Assembly: GCF_009759665.1 (NCBI RefSeq)
Contig: NZ_WQNE01000007.1
Coordinates: 186,001 to 250,000 of the forward strand
From: Bradyrhizobium cajani
Lineage (GTDB): Bacteria; Pseudomonadota; Alphaproteobacteria; Rhizobiales; Xanthobacteraceae
Direction of reading: 5' to 3'
Length of the DNA: 64,000 bases
Under the pieces are notes generated by a model that saw nothing but the letters and a program-made list of their open reading frames with translations, searched no databases and had not been told where the DNA came from. Each line of letters opens with the position of its first letter. The stretch's first letter is position 1. A program made the translations under genes and the position numbers. Shown here piece by piece: positions 19,046 to 27,967 of this stretch.

Positions 19046-20197
19046 ATGTCGGAAAACCAATATCTGCCCGCGCGCGAGCGTATGCTGAAGCGCATTGCCG
19101 AGACCAGGGACGCTGCACGCTCGGGCTTGCCGCATTGGGCCAGTGCTGCCGACGGAAAATGGACGTTTACGCCCGATGGTGATTGGACCGGCGGGGCATT
19201 TGTCGGTGAGCTTTGGCTCGCGCATCTCGCTGATCCCAGGCAGTTCCCAATCGAAGACGCGCGTGCTACGCTAGACCGAATGTTGCCGCGTGCCGAGCGC
19301 CTGACGGCCTTCAAGGGTTTCGGCTTCTATCATGCTGGGGCCCTGGCCAGCATCCTGTTCAAGGAAGAAAACGCGCGCGCGGTGGCTCTGACAGCTGCTA
19401 GGTCGCTTCGTGATATGTTCGATCCGCACCTCGGACTGATACCGTTGGGCAGCGATGCCGAGGAGGCGAACGCAGTCGGAGCCGCCGAGAGCAGCATCGA
19501 CTCGCTCCAGGCGACAGGCCTGCTCTATTGGGCCGCGGAGGAGCTTTCCGATGCTCGGATGGAGGAGGTCGCCAATGCACATATGCGGCGTGTCCTCGAG
19601 ATCCACGTACGGCAGGACAATTCAGTCATCCAGTCTTCCACCCTTGATCCACGCACCGGCCAGGTGCTCAGAACGCACACGCACAAGGGATATAGCGATA
19701 TCAGCACCTGGGGCCGGGCGCAGGGATGGGCGATGCTCTACACCGCTCACGCCGCCATGGTCCGTCCGGAGGAACCGCTGTGGCGCGACTATGCCGTACG
19801 CCTTCTCGACTGGTGGATCGACCATGTCCCTGCGGATCTCATTGCCTTCTGGGATTTCGACGATCCGGCGATCCCCAACACCAGCAGGGATACTGCGGCC
19901 ACTGCTATCGCTGCTGCCGCAGCGCTGCGCCTCGCATCCGCACTTGGTCCTGAGCGCGGCGCCAAATATCGGGCATTTGCAGAGCGCACAGTTACTCAGC
20001 TGATCTCGAAATTTCTGACACCGACTGCTCCCGATGATCCGCGCCCGCCTGGAATGCTCACCGGCGGCTGCTTCACCCGAAAGGCGATCGTGCGCGATAT
20101 CGATGCGGCCCAGAACGTCGAGCTGATCTTCGGAAGCTACTTCCTGTTTGAATGCCTTGCCATCCTGACGGATCTGGTGCCGCCTGGCTGGATCTAA
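19046..20197 (+). CDS. Glycoside hydrolase family 88-like protein (unsaturated glucuronyl hydrolase type)
   Basis: From the ATG at 19046 the product is 383 residues; the frame is open further upstream to 18917 without a better ribosome site. The alpha/alpha-barrel motifs SSIDSLQATGLLYWAAEE, HKGYSDISTWGRAQGWAM and FWDFDDPAIPNTSRDTAA match GH88 enzymes, which hydrate the enol double bond of unsaturated uronic acids released by polysaccharide lyases. No signal peptide is seen, consistent with cytoplasmic action on imported oligosaccharides. The downstream DapA-type lyase and aldehyde dehydrogenase fit further uronate breakdown. The exact substrate is not determinable. Confidence 0.83.
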   Translation: MSENQYLPARERMLKRIAETRDAARSGLPHWASAADGKWTFTPDGDWTGGAFVGELWLAHLADPRQFPIEDARATLDRMLPRAERLTAFKGFGFYHAGALASILFKEENARAVALTAARSLRDMFDPHLGLIPLGSDAEEANAVGAAESSIDSLQATGLLYWAAEELSDARMEEVANAHMRRVLEIHVRQDNSVIQSSTLDPRTGQVLRTHTHKGYSDISTWGRAQGWAMLYTAHAAMVRPEEPLWRDYAVRLLDWWIDHVPADLIAFWDFDDPAIPNTSRDTAATAIAAAAALRLASALGPERGAKYRAFAERTVTQLISKFLTPTAPDDPRPPGMLTGGCFTRKAIVRDIDAAQNVELIFGSYFLFECLAILTDLVPPGWI

Positions 20198-20369
20198 TGA
20201 GGAGGCGCTAAAGGCTTCCAACGCGAGCAAGCCTCAAACCAATCTGTTTGTGACGCCAGGCCAGTCAATCTGTCCAAAAAGTGCGACGGCATCGGCTCCT
20301 CCTTGGATGTTCGCGATGGGCTGATCGAGTTCGACAGCAACTGACTGCCTCCTCTCTGGAAACCTCTAC

Positions 20370-21299
20370 ATGAGAAATGCGAAAACTCCCATCTATCGCG
20401 GCTTGTTCCCGGTCGCTCCGACGCCGTTTACGGACTCTGGAGATCTCGATCTCGAAGGGCAGCGACGCGTTCTCGATTGCATGATTGATCAAGGTGTGGA
20501 CGGGATCTGCATTCTGGCGAACTATTCCGAGCAGTTCCTGCTGTCCGATCAGGAACGTGACATTCTGGTCGAACTCTGTCTTTCCCATGTCGCGGGCCGC
20601 AAGCCAGTCATGGTGACCTGCAGCCATTTCAGCACCCAGATTGCAGTGCAACGCGCCCGCTATGCGGCTGAACGTGGGGCAAGCCTCCTCATGCTGATGC
20701 CGCCTTATCATGGTGCAAGCCTCAAGGCGGATGAAGGCGCTATGATCGACCATTTCGGCCGAGTCGCAGACGCAGGCGGGATTCCAATCATGGTCCAGGA
20801 CGCGCCGCTCTCCGGCGTGACATTGACGGTCCCGTTTCTCGTCCGGCTCGCTTGCGAGGTGCCGCTCGCCAGATATTTCAAGATCGAGGTGCCGTTTGCG
20901 GCTGCCAAGCTGCGCAGTCTGATCGAGCTCGGCGGTGAGGTCATCATTGGTCCTTTTGACGGGGAGGAAGCCATCACCATGATGGCAGACCTCGATGCCG
21001 GTGCGATCGGAACAATGTCAAGCGCGCTATTGCCCGATCTGCTCCGCCCAGTGCTCGATCATCATAAAGCGGGCTGCAGGCAGGAAGCCGCCCTTGCGTA
21101 TGCAAGGGTGCTGCCGCTCATCAATTTCGAAAACCGCCAGTGCGGTCTGCGCGCGGCCAAGAGCGTGATGGCTGAAGGTGGCGTGATCAAATGCGAAACC
21201 GTGCGGCATCCGCTCGAGCAGATCCATCCCGCGACGAGAGCCGGACTGATCGAGCTTGCGCGTGAGCTCAATCCGCTGGCTCTTCGCTGGGCACATTGA
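20370..21299 (+). CDS. Dihydrodipicolinate synthase (DapA) family lyase/dehydratase
   Basis: A 309-residue TIM-barrel of the class I aldolase/dehydratase group. The Schiff-base lysine is K171 in ARYFKIEVP. The tyrosine of true DapA (YNVP motif) is replaced: the strand reads IMVQDAPLSG, so it is unlikely to make dihydrodipicolinate. Relatives act on keto-deoxy sugar acids, for example 5-keto-4-deoxyglucarate dehydratase, or as 2-keto-3-deoxy-acid aldolases. Followed after 9 bp by an aldehyde dehydrogenase, it could yield alpha-ketoglutarate semialdehyde or another aldehyde for that enzyme. Confidence 0.85.
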   Translation: MRNAKTPIYRGLFPVAPTPFTDSGDLDLEGQRRVLDCMIDQGVDGICILANYSEQFLLSDQERDILVELCLSHVAGRKPVMVTCSHFSTQIAVQRARYAAERGASLLMLMPPYHGASLKADEGAMIDHFGRVADAGGIPIMVQDAPLSGVTLTVPFLVRLACEVPLARYFKIEVPFAAAKLRSLIELGGEVIIGPFDGEEAITMMADLDAGAIGTMSSALLPDLLRPVLDHHKAGCRQEAALAYARVLPLINFENRQCGLRAAKSVMAEGGVIKCETVRHPLEQIHPATRAGLIELARELNPLALRWAH

Positions 21300-21308
21300 G
21301 GTGAGGGC

Positions 21309-22775
21309 ATGAAGCGCAAGGAGCAAGCGACCCAGTCAGAACCTGTTTACCCCATGATTAGGATGTTCATTGCCGGCGAATGGACAGAAGGGGAGGCAGA
21401 TCGCTCCGAAAAGATCCTCAACCCCGCGACCGGACAGCCAATTGGCGAAACTCCTTATGCGTCACACGGCGATCTCGATCGTGCGATCATGGCCGCTAAG
21501 GAGGGCTTCGAGATTTGGCGAAAGGTTCCGGCCTTTGACCGATACAGGACGATGCGCAAGGCCGCCGATCTCATACGCTCGCGCGCAACCGACATCGCAT
21601 CGATCATGACGCTCGAACAGGGTAAGCCGCTCAGCGAGTCGAGTGCTGAAGCGCTCCTTGCTGCCGATATCATCGACTGGCTGGCCGAGGAAGGGCGGCG
21701 CGCTTATGGGCGGATCGTGCCGGCGCGCTTTGCCAATATCGCCCAGCTCGTGACCAAGGAGCCGGTCGGGCCGGTTGCGGCATTTACGCCGTGGAATTTT
21801 CCGATCAACCAGGCCGTACGGAAGATCTCCGCCAGCCTTGCAGCGGGCTGCTCCATCATCGTCAAGGGACCTGAAGAAACGCCAGCGAGCTGCATGGAGC
21901 TGGTGCGTAGTTTCGTGGATGCGGGCTTGCCGGCGGGTGTGATCAATCTCGTCTTCGGGGTGCCATCCGAAGTCTCAGATTATCTCATACGCCATCCTAT
22001 CGTCCGGAAAGTCTCCTTCACCGGTTCGACCGTGGTCGGAAAGCATCTCGCAGCCCTTGCCGGCGCCCATATGAAGCGCGCCACCATGGAGCTCGGCGGG
22101 CATGCGCCTGCCATCGTTTTCCCGGATGCCGACATCGAGAAAGCCGCAAGAATCTTATCGGCGAACAAGTTCCGCAATGCGGGCCAAGTCTGCGTCTCGC
22201 CGACGCGGTTTCTGGTGCATGAGAGTATCTATGAAGATTTCGTCAAGAGGTTCGTTGCCGAGGCCAGCGCGATCAAGGTTGGCAATGGCCTTGAAAGAGA
22301 CAGCCGGATGGGGCCGCTCGCCAATTCGCGGCGGGTCGACGCAATGGAGAGCTTTGTCGCGGACGCTCTCGATTGCGGCGCCCAGTTGTGCACCGGCGGC
22401 AAGCGTATCGGCGATGCGGGATACTTCTTTGAGCCGACCGTCCTGACCGATGTTCCACCTCAAGCTCGCATCATGAATGAAGAGCCGTTCGGCCCCGTCG
22501 CCCCGATTGCGCGGTTCGAAACCTATGACGAGGTCGTCACGGAGGCCAATCGACTGCCTTACGGGCTCGCCGCCTACGCCTACACGCGATCCGCCGCAAC
22601 GATGGCCGCGATCGGGGCCGATCTTCAATGCGGCATGGTGTCGATCAATCATCATGGGCTTGGGCTTCCCGAAGTGCCCTTCGGAGGAACGAAGGAATCC
22701 GGCTTCGGTTCGGAAGGTGGCCTCGAGGCAATCGAGAGCTATCTGAACACCAAATTTGTGAGCCAAGCGAGCTAG
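21309..22775 (+). CDS. NAD(P)-dependent aldehyde dehydrogenase (succinate/ketoglutarate semialdehyde type)
   Basis: This 488-residue enzyme has all catalytic elements: N163 in PWNFP, E261 in ELGGHAP and nucleophile C295 in NAGQVCVSPTR. The cofactor segment is SFTGSTVVGKH. Its overall style is the succinate-semialdehyde/alpha-ketoglutarate-semialdehyde dehydrogenase group, which would finish a uronate or aldarate pathway by making succinate or alpha-ketoglutarate. A GAGGTGAGGG site and a 9-bp gap link it to the lyase gene before it. Confidence 0.9.
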   Translation: MKRKEQATQSEPVYPMIRMFIAGEWTEGEADRSEKILNPATGQPIGETPYASHGDLDRAIMAAKEGFEIWRKVPAFDRYRTMRKAADLIRSRATDIASIMTLEQGKPLSESSAEALLAADIIDWLAEEGRRAYGRIVPARFANIAQLVTKEPVGPVAAFTPWNFPINQAVRKISASLAAGCSIIVKGPEETPASCMELVRSFVDAGLPAGVINLVFGVPSEVSDYLIRHPIVRKVSFTGSTVVGKHLAALAGAHMKRATMELGGHAPAIVFPDADIEKAARILSANKFRNAGQVCVSPTRFLVHESIYEDFVKRFVAEASAIKVGNGLERDSRMGPLANSRRVDAMESFVADALDCGAQLCTGGKRIGDAGYFFEPTVLTDVPPQARIMNEEPFGPVAPIARFETYDEVVTEANRLPYGLAAYAYTRSAATMAAIGADLQCGMVSINHHGLGLPEVPFGGTKESGFGSEGGLEAIESYLNTKFVSQAS

Positions 22776-22858
22776 ACTCGGAATCCAAATTCCAAACCGG
22801 AGCAGAACGACTTCGTTAGTGCGGCCGGATCGCCTCAAGCGCGCCGCTCTTCTCCGCT

Positions 22859-22878
22859 GGCAGACCGGTACGTCTGCC
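22859..22878 (+). terminator. Hairpin after the aldehyde dehydrogenase operon
   Basis: GGCAGAC and GTCTGCC form a perfect 7-bp stem around a 6-nt loop, about 85 bp after the stop codon. Only a weak pyrimidine run (TTCTCC) follows, so termination strength is uncertain. Confidence 0.35.
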
Positions 22879-22958
22879 TTCTCCCCAGACTTCAGCCGCT
22901 GTCGGTGCAACCCGGCAGCGGTTCTTTTTCTTTGCTGGACTGACACCTTATTGTTCAT

Positions 22959-23477
22959 TCAGGCGGGAGCAGAAGTAAGATACTTTGGCCGGCAAATGAG
23001 CGCGGACGGATAACAGCTGTGTGTGCCAAAGCCCTCAAACCTCCGCGCCAATGATAGCCCGCGAGCACCACGAATATTGGCGCGGCCCAGCATGACCACG
23101 CCTGGAAGATCCCGGCGAGGACCCATCTCGCGCGCATAAGCGCACAGATGCGGAGCAGGAAGATCGTGGAGAACCGACAGGTCCATTTCCAGTATACCCG
23201 GTTCGACCGCATCACCAAAGGCCATATCGATAACGATACGGGCCTTAGCGGTATCGACCAATGCGTCGGCGCTGATCCGCAGGCCGCCATACTCGGATTT
23301 CTCGCGAATGCGATTGACCTTGACGCTGTTTGGATCGAACTCCATCCCATCGTTATAAGAAACGCCGCTGTCTTCTTTGAAGATGCGGACCATCTCGCCG
23401 TGATCATCGGTCTCGATGCCGAGGGATTCCAGGGGACACCACGGGGTGGTGGAAAAAAATGGCCCGCATGGAGTCAT
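22959..23477 (-). pseudogene. Truncated AbiEii-like nucleotidyltransferase toxin
   Basis: The part between about 23430 and 23127 reads like the middle of an AbiEii/AbiGii nucleotidyltransferase: DGMEFDPNSVKVNRIREK, EYGGLRISA, IVIDMAFGDAVEPG and LPAPHLCAYARE. The N-terminal GSxxTDLD active-site region and the C-terminal AEK segment are absent, and the flanking residues of this frame look non-coding. No AbiEi antitoxin gene is adjacent. It is a relic from an abortive-infection module; a complete AbiE-like pair is found at 49985-51981. Confidence 0.6.
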
Positions 23478-23486
23478 ACGAAGCGT

Positions 23487-24389
23487 TTATGGCCGGGCCA
23501 AATGTGGTAGGGTCAGTTCACCTTTGCCTGCGACAACCGAGAGCTTGAATTCATGGGCGGCAGCATCCAGGACCGGCACGGAAACGGCACTCTCGCGCGC
23601 TAGGCGCACAGCACATTCGATGTCCTTTGCAGCATTTGCAATCGAGATTGCCAGTGCATCTGGTTTCTCTCCCAGCAAAAAGGCGGCGAAGGCTTGGAAT
23701 ATTCCACTGTTCGTAGAGCCCCGACTGACCAAAGAGCGTAGCGTTACAAGATCTATCTGAAGACCATCCGCGAATTGGCAGACCTCGGCGGCGACCGCAG
23801 CTATGCCCATAGTCATGCTGTTGTAAACAAGCTTGAGCTTGTGGCCGTGTCCGACATCTCCAACATGCATAATCGTCTCGCAAAACGCAGCAAGAATGCG
23901 TTCGGCGACTGGAAAGAGTGTTGCATCCGATCCAACCATCGCATTGAGAAGGCCGAGCTCTGCTTGCTCGGGGCTTCGTGTTACTGGAGCATCAATAAAA
24001 CTTAGACCTCGTCTTTGGGCCGTTTTCGCCAACGCAATGGTCGATGCGGGGTACGAGGTCGTACAATCAATTATCAAACCTCCTCGGCACATGTGATCAA
24101 ACAGTCCGTCGTGATCGAGGCACACCGTCTCAACTTCGCGGCTGGACGGTAAGGACAACACCACCACACTTACATGCTGCGCCAACTCAGCGATCGACGT
24201 ATGCTCGCGGGCCCCTGCACCTGTCAGGCGATCAGCACCGAAGCGGTTCTTGTTGACTTTGATGTGGAGTTCGCGTTGCTGACGCAGCAGGCTGATGCCT
24301 ATACCTGTTCCCATGCGCCCCGCTCCGATAAGCCCTACGCTCTGCTTGATCAGTCTGGGAGCCGCGCTTGCTGATGGTCCCTTGCTCAT
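23487..24389 (-). CDS. NAD-binding beta-hydroxyacid dehydrogenase (3-hydroxyisobutyrate dehydrogenase-like)
   Basis: A 300-residue enzyme with the Rossmann loop VGLIGAGRMGTGIGISLL, the substrate loop FIDAPVTRSPEQAELG (usually DAPVSGG) and the catalytic lysine in HGHKLKLVYNSMTMG. The substrate loop differs from standard HIBADH enzymes, so the substrate probably does too. It is the last gene of a minus-strand operon: 3 bp separate it from the HAD gene. In context it should reduce or oxidise the product made by the PurF-like and HAD enzymes. Confidence 0.85.
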   Translation of the reverse strand: MSKGPSASAAPRLIKQSVGLIGAGRMGTGIGISLLRQQRELHIKVNKNRFGADRLTGAGAREHTSIAELAQHVSVVVLSLPSSREVETVCLDHDGLFDHMCRGGLIIDCTTSYPASTIALAKTAQRRGLSFIDAPVTRSPEQAELGLLNAMVGSDATLFPVAERILAAFCETIMHVGDVGHGHKLKLVYNSMTMGIAAVAAEVCQFADGLQIDLVTLRSLVSRGSTNSGIFQAFAAFLLGEKPDALAISIANAAKDIECAVRLARESAVSVPVLDAAAHEFKLSVVAGKGELTLPHLARP

Positions 24390-24392
24390 GAC

Positions 24393-25073
24393 TTAGCATT
24401 CCGAAAAGTAGCCACGGCTTTGCAGGATGGGCAGCAGCTCGTGATGGTTGTTGATCGTGTAATCTGGACGCGCGGCTTGCAGGCGCGAGGTCGAAACAAA
24501 TCCTCCGGTAATGGATATGCTTGTCAGACCGAGATTACGTGCAATATCAGTCTCCACGGGCATATCGCCGATGATGAAGGTTGATGCGGGCTTCAGGTCG
24601 TAGCTTTGCATATAAAGCCGAAGTCGCTCTCCTTTGCTCATCGATTTGTATTGCGTGGCGCGGCTTTCAAAAGCGAGCACATCGGTGATGTAGTGATCTA
24701 CTCCAAGCCTCCTCAGCTGGGACTGTAGAGGCGCGACTATGTGGTTGCTGAGGATGATGAGTAGAGCGGATTGTCGTCGCGCTATCTCGAGCACTCTGCG
24801 CGCCCCCTCACGTAGATCGGCCTTGTCCGCAAGAGGCTCGTATAAGTCGTGAAACAGTGCGCCATCGTCACGCTCCACTGCCCCAATCTCTTCGCGCGAC
24901 ATTCCAAGGCTAAGGTAGAGACGAGAGAGGGGAACATCACAATGATCTCGAAAGGTCTTTATATCGATGCTCGGACGACCAAAGCGGTCCAAAATGACAT
25001 TGGTCGTTTCGAGCAGCGCGTACGTGTCATCGAGCAGTGTTCCGTTCCAGTCAAATACGAGCGCGGGCTTCAT
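24393..25073 (-). CDS. HAD-superfamily phosphatase
   Basis: The 226-residue protein begins with HAD motif I in the form FDWNGTLLDD (nucleophile D8; the second acid of DxD is Asn, as in some phosphoglycolate-phosphatase-like groups). Motif II is LIILSN and motif IV FIIGDMPVETDIARN; a helical cap lies between. It should remove phosphate from a small phosphorylated metabolite. Its start overlaps the stop of the PurF-like gene as ATGA, so the two are translationally coupled. A phosphoribosyl or related sugar phosphate made by the neighbour is a reasonable guess for the substrate. Confidence 0.87.
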   Translation of the reverse strand: MKPALVFDWNGTLLDDTYALLETTNVILDRFGRPSIDIKTFRDHCDVPLSRLYLSLGMSREEIGAVERDDGALFHDLYEPLADKADLREGARRVLEIARRQSALLIILSNHIVAPLQSQLRRLGVDHYITDVLAFESRATQYKSMSKGERLRLYMQSYDLKPASTFIIGDMPVETDIARNLGLTSISITGGFVSTSRLQAARPDYTINNHHELLPILQSRGYFSEC

Positions 25074-26650
25074 GATCCTGACCTCAGACGGGGATTGACG
25101 GGAAAAGCCGCCAGCAACGCTGCCAAGTTTCTGGCCGCGCGCTGCCGTCCAGCGGGGGTGGGCATCTCCAACGTGAAGGGGGACAAATCGATGCCCTCTA
25201 GCCTGTTGGCCAATATGGATACTAGGGCGCGGAAAGGCAGATAAGTTATTGTTGCTGCTTGGATCGCCGTCGCAATGTTGCTTTCAATGAGTCTGAGGGC
25301 TGGCGGGTCCATCCTGTGAAAGCTAAGGCACTGGGCGCGCAGTTCGGGCGGCAACCGCTTCAATGCCTGCCAGAATGCGAGCTCATCTAGCGTATCAATA
25401 CCCATGCCGTAGTAGTTTGGAGCAACTATAGGCGGCGAACCAATCGCCCAATGTACGGCCTTGGCTCCAGCGGCAAGGAGCATCGTTGTGACGGCTTGGC
25501 TGGTATCGCCTCGAATGAGGGCCTCGTCGACAACTATTATCGTCCGCTTAGCGACGGCAGGTTCCGACACTCGATACTTCTGAGCAATGCGAGATTGCCG
25601 GGCCCTGGGTTTGCCCAGGAGCGTTCGCTCAGGAAATTGCGTTGCCACTGCGTCACGGCGCTCGGCGAGAACGCCCTGTTCGGCGAGAGAGTCAAACAGA
25701 CCGTCGGCGTACGGCCCCCCAGTATTTGGCATGGAGGACACGATTGGCGGCATCAAGAATGGCTCTGCTTGAACTCGCTCCGCAACAATTCTCCCCAAGG
25801 CGAGCCCGATGTTGTAACGAGTCTGGCGATGTGAATGGCCTTCGACCGACGTGTTCGGACTTCCCAAATAGAGAGTCTCGTAGGCGCAGAGTTTGGCCTT
25901 ACATCCTCGGCTGTTCAGGGGGTGGTCAACGCTGCCGCCCGTCTTAGCATCCACGCGCTGTATGCTCCCAGCCGAGAGCTGCTGGATCTTACCTTCCAAG
26001 CCAGCGAAGGCACAAGTTTCAGAAGCAAAGAGCAACAATCCATCGTTTGTCCGCATAGTCTCCAATGGTCGCAAGCCGCTTCGATTGCGGTATGCAACAA
26101 GATCTCCGTTCTTATCTAGCAAAAGCGCGGTAATGGCACCATCGATACGATCATCAAGCTCGCGAAAGATAGCTTCGTAGTCTGCGGGCAAGCCGTGACG
26201 CCAATATTCTTGTTCGCAAGATCGTTCAATCCACCTCAGCAAGAGCTCGGTGTCTGTGTTGGGAGCTATCAGTTGGCCCTGAGCGCGTAATTCGCTCCTG
26301 AGTTCACGGGCGTTCACCAAGGCGCCATCCAGAGAAATTGCAAAATGGCGGCTAGGAATTGACTGCACATCGCCGTCACCCCCAGTTCCACAGGATCTGC
26401 TACGGATCTGGGCGATTGCGACATGAGGCCGAAGGCGCGGCTCCTGTTCGATGCAGTCAATGCGCACTGAATTGTCGTTCGATTGAAACGCCCTTCCGCA
26501 TCGGATCCCACGCTCTTGCATGAAGGCGGAGACCACGACACCTGCTTGCCCACGGAGTGCAAGTGTCGGAATCATTTTCTTTAGCTGATCAACAACGCGC
26601 GGCGATGGTTCGCTTGAAGCGCAGAGAAATACACCGGCGACACCGGACAT
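25070..26650 (-). CDS. PurF-like amidophosphoribosyltransferase homologue with Ser nucleophile
   Basis: The ATG at 26650 follows an AGGTG site at good spacing and gives 526 residues starting MSGVAGVF, aligning with PurF's MCGIVGI; Ser replaces the catalytic Cys that hydrolyses glutamine. Other glutaminase residues also change: the HNGN loop reads LDGALVN, while IRS (for the HVRY arginine) and TDTELLL are kept. The phosphoribosyltransferase half retains the PRPP loop as IIVVDEALIRGDTSQ (VDD to VDE). A purine-pathway role is unlikely given these changes and the company of a phosphatase and a dehydrogenase. It may use free ammonia or another amine with PRPP, or have lost amidotransfer. First gene of a three-gene operon. 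Confidence 0.8.
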   Translation of the reverse strand: MSGVAGVFLCASSEPSPRVVDQLKKMIPTLALRGQAGVVVSAFMQERGIRCGRAFQSNDNSVRIDCIEQEPRLRPHVAIAQIRSRSCGTGGDGDVQSIPSRHFAISLDGALVNARELRSELRAQGQLIAPNTDTELLLRWIERSCEQEYWRHGLPADYEAIFRELDDRIDGAITALLLDKNGDLVAYRNRSGLRPLETMRTNDGLLLFASETCAFAGLEGKIQQLSAGSIQRVDAKTGGSVDHPLNSRGCKAKLCAYETLYLGSPNTSVEGHSHRQTRYNIGLALGRIVAERVQAEPFLMPPIVSSMPNTGGPYADGLFDSLAEQGVLAERRDAVATQFPERTLLGKPRARQSRIAQKYRVSEPAVAKRTIIVVDEALIRGDTSQAVTTMLLAAGAKAVHWAIGSPPIVAPNYYGMGIDTLDELAFWQALKRLPPELRAQCLSFHRMDPPALRLIESNIATAIQAATITYLPFRALVSILANRLEGIDLSPFTLEMPTPAGRQRAARNLAALLAAFPVNPRLRSGS

Positions 26651-27967
26651 ATAAGTCACCTACTTGTTAAGGAGCCGATCTGGCGGGCCGCCTCGCATGG
26701 CAAATCTGCCTATGAAGGCGAAACTTCGGTTCATCCTTAGCAAGCGTCGTACCAGTACTCTGAGTATACGGGCTGGCATTTCTGGAGCGAGGAGAATTGG
26801 AAGACGAGGCATTCTAGCCACTCAGTGCGTCTTGTGCGTCGTTCAGGCCCTCACACGGTGTTCAAGATGCGACGACAGTGAGGGAAAAGCGCCACGGCAA
26901 GCCACCAAAGCGGGTCTTTACGGGCTCTAAGCAGGCCAGATAGGGGCGACCTGGTATTTTCGAATTTTGCGAGCAAGAATCGGCAGATGATGCAGCGCGA
27001 GTGCATTGCGCGGTTGCCGAGACCGGCCCGCCGGGTCTGGACAGACGAAGTGCGCCCGTCCGTGTGCGGGTCAGAGCAACGAATGGACTCAAGCTAACCT
27101 GCGTTCTTTGGCCAAGTCACATTTGATGCCGCTGTGCGCACGCTGGTCCGAACACGGCATGAACGGAATAGGGTCTGCCTCGCTGCGACAACCGGTCGAG
27201 CCGCAACGCTTGCGCTGCAGGAGAGGCTCTATGCTTGATCCAGTCAACCTCACGCGACGTGACGTTATCAGCCATCGCCGAGCCTTGCCCGGTGGGCGCG
27301 CGGGGTCACTCGCATGGCTCTGCATCGACAAATCCAACCAGAGCGTGGCCGCTCAAACAATGGCAGCGTCCGGGTGAGCGATCACCTTGCCGAAAACAAC
27401 CCCTTCACTGTGGCCTGTGCCACGTGCGCATTCTGTGAGAATACAAGCGCCCTCATGTCTGAACCGCCTCCGCCTGTCTTCGAAAGCCACATTGCGCAAA
27501 AAAGACGCGAGAGTGCCCCTTCTATAGTGCTGGCCCAAATCCTGCACCGGCTCTCGGCGCCAGGAGGTCTGGCGCCGGCAAAACATGGGAGCCGAGTTTG
27601 GGCCTCGATCCGTCAATCGACAATGCGGTTGCCGCACCGGAAGTCGTTTATCTGCACCACGCTGGGAGAACGGAAGACGTTCCTGCTTGCCACGGCCTCG
27701 CGCGGCATCGGTCATCCCACCGGACAACTGCTTTCAGAAGAGCGCCTGGCGTCATTCGAAAGCTGGATGAGGCGGCACCATCTCAATCTGCCTGGCCTGA
27801 CCTTCCTCCCGCAAGACCTCTTTCCCGAGTTCAGGGCGGCCTCGGTAGTGATCATCGACATGACTCGATCAGCAAGCTAGCCGCGCGCAACCGTTTCCCA
27901 GCACCGCCATTGCCTCCCGCGTCAAGGCTGACGGTTGCCTGCTCACTCTGAAGGGAGGCGTCAATAC
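26651..27967. other. Gene-poor region between the PurF-like operon and DUF3422
   Basis: About 1.3 kb, probably holding the PurF-operon promoter near 26660-26760. The longest frame (27314-27880, plus) has no recognisable domain and is contested by overlapping frames. A weak sigma-54-like pattern (TGGCCC, ten bases between GG and GC) occurs at 27534-27549 but fits the consensus poorly. No nod box was found. Confidence 0.4.

Noticed and set aside
27534..27549. Second sigma-54-like -24/-12 element (TGGCCCAAATCCTGCA)
   Set aside because: Spacing fits, but the -24 box deviates, no activator site was seen, and no gene starts at a suitable distance.
26664..27880. Several plus-strand frames before DUF3422 (up to 188 codons)
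   Set aside because: No recognisable domain or ribosome site; overlapping frames compete, so not annotated as genes.
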